Assembly (NCBI GenBank): GCA_029862935.1
Contig: JAOTWK010000151.1
Location: forward strand, 1-7,890
Direction: 5' to 3'
DNA from: Gemmatimonadota bacterium
Lineage (GTDB): Bacteria; Gemmatimonadota; Gemmatimonadetes; Gemmatimonadales; GWC2-71-9
DNA length: 7,890 nucleotides
The notes under the pieces were generated by a model that saw only the letters and a list, made by a program, of their open reading frames with translations, had not been told where the DNA came from and did not search any database. The translations under genes were made by a program, and so were the position numbers. Below are positions 6,174 to 7,890 of the stretch, in pieces. The stretch's first letter is position 1. Each line of letters opens with the position of its first letter.

Positions 6174-7868
6174 CTACAACACTGACGGTTCCTCAGCGGC
6201 AAGCTCGAGCAACGCGGCGCGCAATTTCCTGTGGGCGTTGAAGCGTCGCACGAATTCGGATTCCCGCCGACCGGCCTTGGCCAAGACGACCTCGCGCAGC
6301 GTCCTCTTCTGCAGTGCGGTCCAGCGACCCACACCCGGCAGCGCGAGGACGAGCGGTGCCCAGCGCTGCCACACGAGGCGCTCGTCGCGTGACCGCCGGT
6401 CGAGTGACCGCAACCCGAGGAGCTTCGCCGCCTCGCGCGCGCACGTCGTGAGACCCCGTTCGCGGTCTGCGCCAAAGCGGTGGGCCAAGTAGTGGCTCAC
6501 GTGGAGACCGATGTTGCCTAACCCGAGATGGCCCAGGACATCGCGGCGGCGGCGACCCGTCTGGAGGTACATGTACTCCGATGCCAGATCGTTGAGCCGC
6601 GACAGTGGCGTGCGGTAGCGCTGGTTCTTCTGGAGCTTGTGAAGTTCCTCGCGCACCAGGGCGCGGATCTCGGGATCGTGCGGCCGGAACCCCAGCTTGT
6701 AGTAGAACCACCAGGCTCCCGACTCCTGACCCTCCTCGTTTTCATGTCCGAGTTGATAGGGATCGATGGCAAAGCTGTCCGCGCCAAAGAGCCGTTGGAT
6801 CATGGCGAGGATCCGCCCGTACACGTGCGCAGCGCCTGCTCCACGGTAAGTCTCGAACACGTTGTACGCGACCTCCGCCGAGTTGTACAGCGCACTGCAG
6901 AGGACGTACCCGATCGGCACCCCGTTCATGAGCGTGAGGAATCCGTACACCGCCTCCAGCATGAGCCGCCGTTCGGGCACGGCACCCATGCAGGCAAACT
7001 GCAGCCCGTCACCGACGTCGATGAGGCGCACATCCCGCTTGTCGGCATGGAGAAAGATGAGCAGGTCACGATGACGGGTGACCATACACGCGTTGGCGAG
7101 ATCGATCAGGCGCCGGCCCTCACGTGGCGCAAGCGGCCGTACCCGGAAATCCGCATCCCGGATCGCGCGGCGCATGTTGGGGCGCGTGCGTGATGGCGGA
7201 CGCTCTTGGAGCACCACCGGCGCCTTGTCCCATTGCTCGCGCCCCCGCGCCGGCGTGCTGGGACCCGGCTTGAGAACCATGGGAACGTCCAAGTCTTCGT
7301 AAAGGTGTTCCCTGAGCGGCATCTCGACCCGTAGGGCATGGAAGCGACGAATCAAGAACGCCGCGGCGGTCTCGTCCGGTCCCTTGAGGCGCTCGAGCCA
7401 CCCACGCGCAGCAAAGCCGAACTCATCGAGCGCCGGCGTCTCGCTGTAGGTGAGCAACAGATGGAGGATCGATTCCAGCCTGGCCTTCCGTTCAAAATCA
7501 GGCCACTCGACTTCAAGCTGCTCGGGCCACCGCTGCGCCAGCCAAATGGCCGTCAGCCAGTAGAACCGGAAGTGGATATCGGTGCCGGCGACTCCGGTAT
7601 CGGCAAGTTCCTTCCGATGCCGTCGAAGATCACGTCGACGATCGAACCGGTCGAGCACTCGCGTGGCGGCGGCACGCACATCGTGTGTCTCGGGAAACGC
7701 TCGGAGAAAATTGAGGAGCTCGTGGAGCGCCAGGACCGCGTTCGCACTCGGTAGCGGCTGTCGCTCCAGTTGGTCGAGGAGTTCGACTTTCCGAGCGGCA
7801 GCCGAGCCCCCGAAATCGTACTTGAGGCTCTCCAGCTCCTCGAGACTCGCTGACGCCCGTACTCGCAA
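6174..7868 (-). CDS. Uncharacterised protein with GNAT acyltransferase-like core
   Basis: This encodes 564 residues from TTG at 7868, chosen because a near-perfect Shine-Dalgarno (7874-7883) lies 8 nt upstream; GTG at 7877 overlaps that site and would add three residues. The frame remains open to the window edge, so a longer N-terminus cannot be fully excluded. The first 230 residues look helical and charged, with no motif I recognise. Residues about 280-400 look like a GNAT fold: a strand 'GFLTLMNGVPIGYVLCSALY' (309-328), 'AEVAYNVFETYRGAGAAHVY' (332-351) with an R-x-x-G-x-A acetyl-CoA-loop pattern, and the closing 'WWFYYKLGFRP' (386-396), comparable to the FYxKLGF end of many GNATs. The C-terminal 160 residues are basic and helical; 'LALPGVGRW' (508-516) recalls a helix-hairpin-helix turn but is unproven. 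There is no signal peptide, so it is probably cytoplasmic. Acyl donor and acceptor are unknown. Confidence 0.85.
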   Translation of the reverse strand: MRVRASASLEELESLKYDFGGSAAARKVELLDQLERQPLPSANAVLALHELLNFLRAFPETHDVRAAATRVLDRFDRRRDLRRHRKELADTGVAGTDIHFRFYWLTAIWLAQRWPEQLEVEWPDFERKARLESILHLLLTYSETPALDEFGFAARGWLERLKGPDETAAAFLIRRFHALRVEMPLREHLYEDLDVPMVLKPGPSTPARGREQWDKAPVVLQERPPSRTRPNMRRAIRDADFRVRPLAPREGRRLIDLANACMVTRHRDLLIFLHADKRDVRLIDVGDGLQFACMGAVPERRLMLEAVYGFLTLMNGVPIGYVLCSALYNSAEVAYNVFETYRGAGAAHVYGRILAMIQRLFGADSFAIDPYQLGHENEEGQESGAWWFYYKLGFRPHDPEIRALVREELHKLQKNQRYRTPLSRLNDLASEYMYLQTGRRRRDVLGHLGLGNIGLHVSHYLAHRFGADRERGLTTCAREAAKLLGLRSLDRRSRDERLVWQRWAPLVLALPGVGRWTALQKRTLREVVLAKAGRRESEFVRRFNAHRKLRAALLELAAEEPSVL

Positions 7869-7873
7869 GGCGC

Positions 7874-7883
7874 TCACCTCCCT
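7874..7883 (-). promoter_or_regulatory. Strong Shine-Dalgarno defining a TTG start
   Basis: The minus strand reads AGGGAGGTGA, close to a full anti-16S match. The GGAGG core (7877-7881) is 8 nt before TTG at 7868, the best-spaced start codon. The in-frame GTG at 7877 lies within the same motif and so cannot use it. Confidence 0.7.
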
Positions 7884-7890
7884 GGGCTCT

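Overview
The window is GC-rich, and every protein gene I can support lies on the minus strand, as does the single tRNA. The proteins are an LVIvd-repeat lipoprotein, a DUF305 lipoprotein, a Ser/Thr kinase fused to a WD40-like propeller, a TonB-C/TPR lipoprotein and a large GNAT-like protein. The kinase N-terminus (an 'ALADQYTIEREIGAGGMATVYLA'-type start) resembles the large paralogous kinase families of Gemmatimonadota. I infer a member of that phylum or a close relative, but no taxonomic marker is present.

Layout, left to right (transcription runs right to left). Positions 1-840 hold the 5' part of an LVIvd beta-propeller lipoprotein whose C-terminus lies outside the window. It sits 34 bp downstream of a DUF305 lipoprotein gene (875-1567), and the two look like an operon of exported proteins. 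Positions 1568-2099 are a gene-free gap containing a decayed tRNA-Lys-derived repeat (1678-1763). Positions 2100-4763 encode an 887-residue membrane-anchored Ser/Thr kinase with a PD40/TolB-like C-terminal propeller. Positions 4764-5021 are its leader plus a cluster of hairpins and a partial tRNA 3' end. Positions 5022-5094 are an intact tRNA-Lys(UUU). Positions 5171-6055 encode a lipoprotein with a TonB C-terminal-like domain followed by a TPR-like helical region. Positions 6174-7868 encode a large uncharacterised protein with a GNAT acyltransferase-like core.

The most unusual structure is not a gene. The kinase gene is bracketed by two imperfect direct repeats, 1678-1763 and 4907-5066, about 3.2-3.3 kb apart. 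Both contain pieces of tRNA-Lys and of the sequence just 3' of it. The right copy carries the intact tRNA. The left copy is a shortened, mutated version missing about 39 and 34 bp, the second loss falling exactly between two 8-bp direct repeats. This suggests that the kinase segment arrived by, or was duplicated through, recombination at tRNA-Lys. No integrase is visible, so the mechanism stays open.

Functionally, four of the five proteins appear to be envelope proteins: three predicted lipoproteins and one single-pass membrane kinase. I see no evidence that they form one pathway. I found no CRISPR array, transposase, toxin-antitoxin pair or recognisable defence system.
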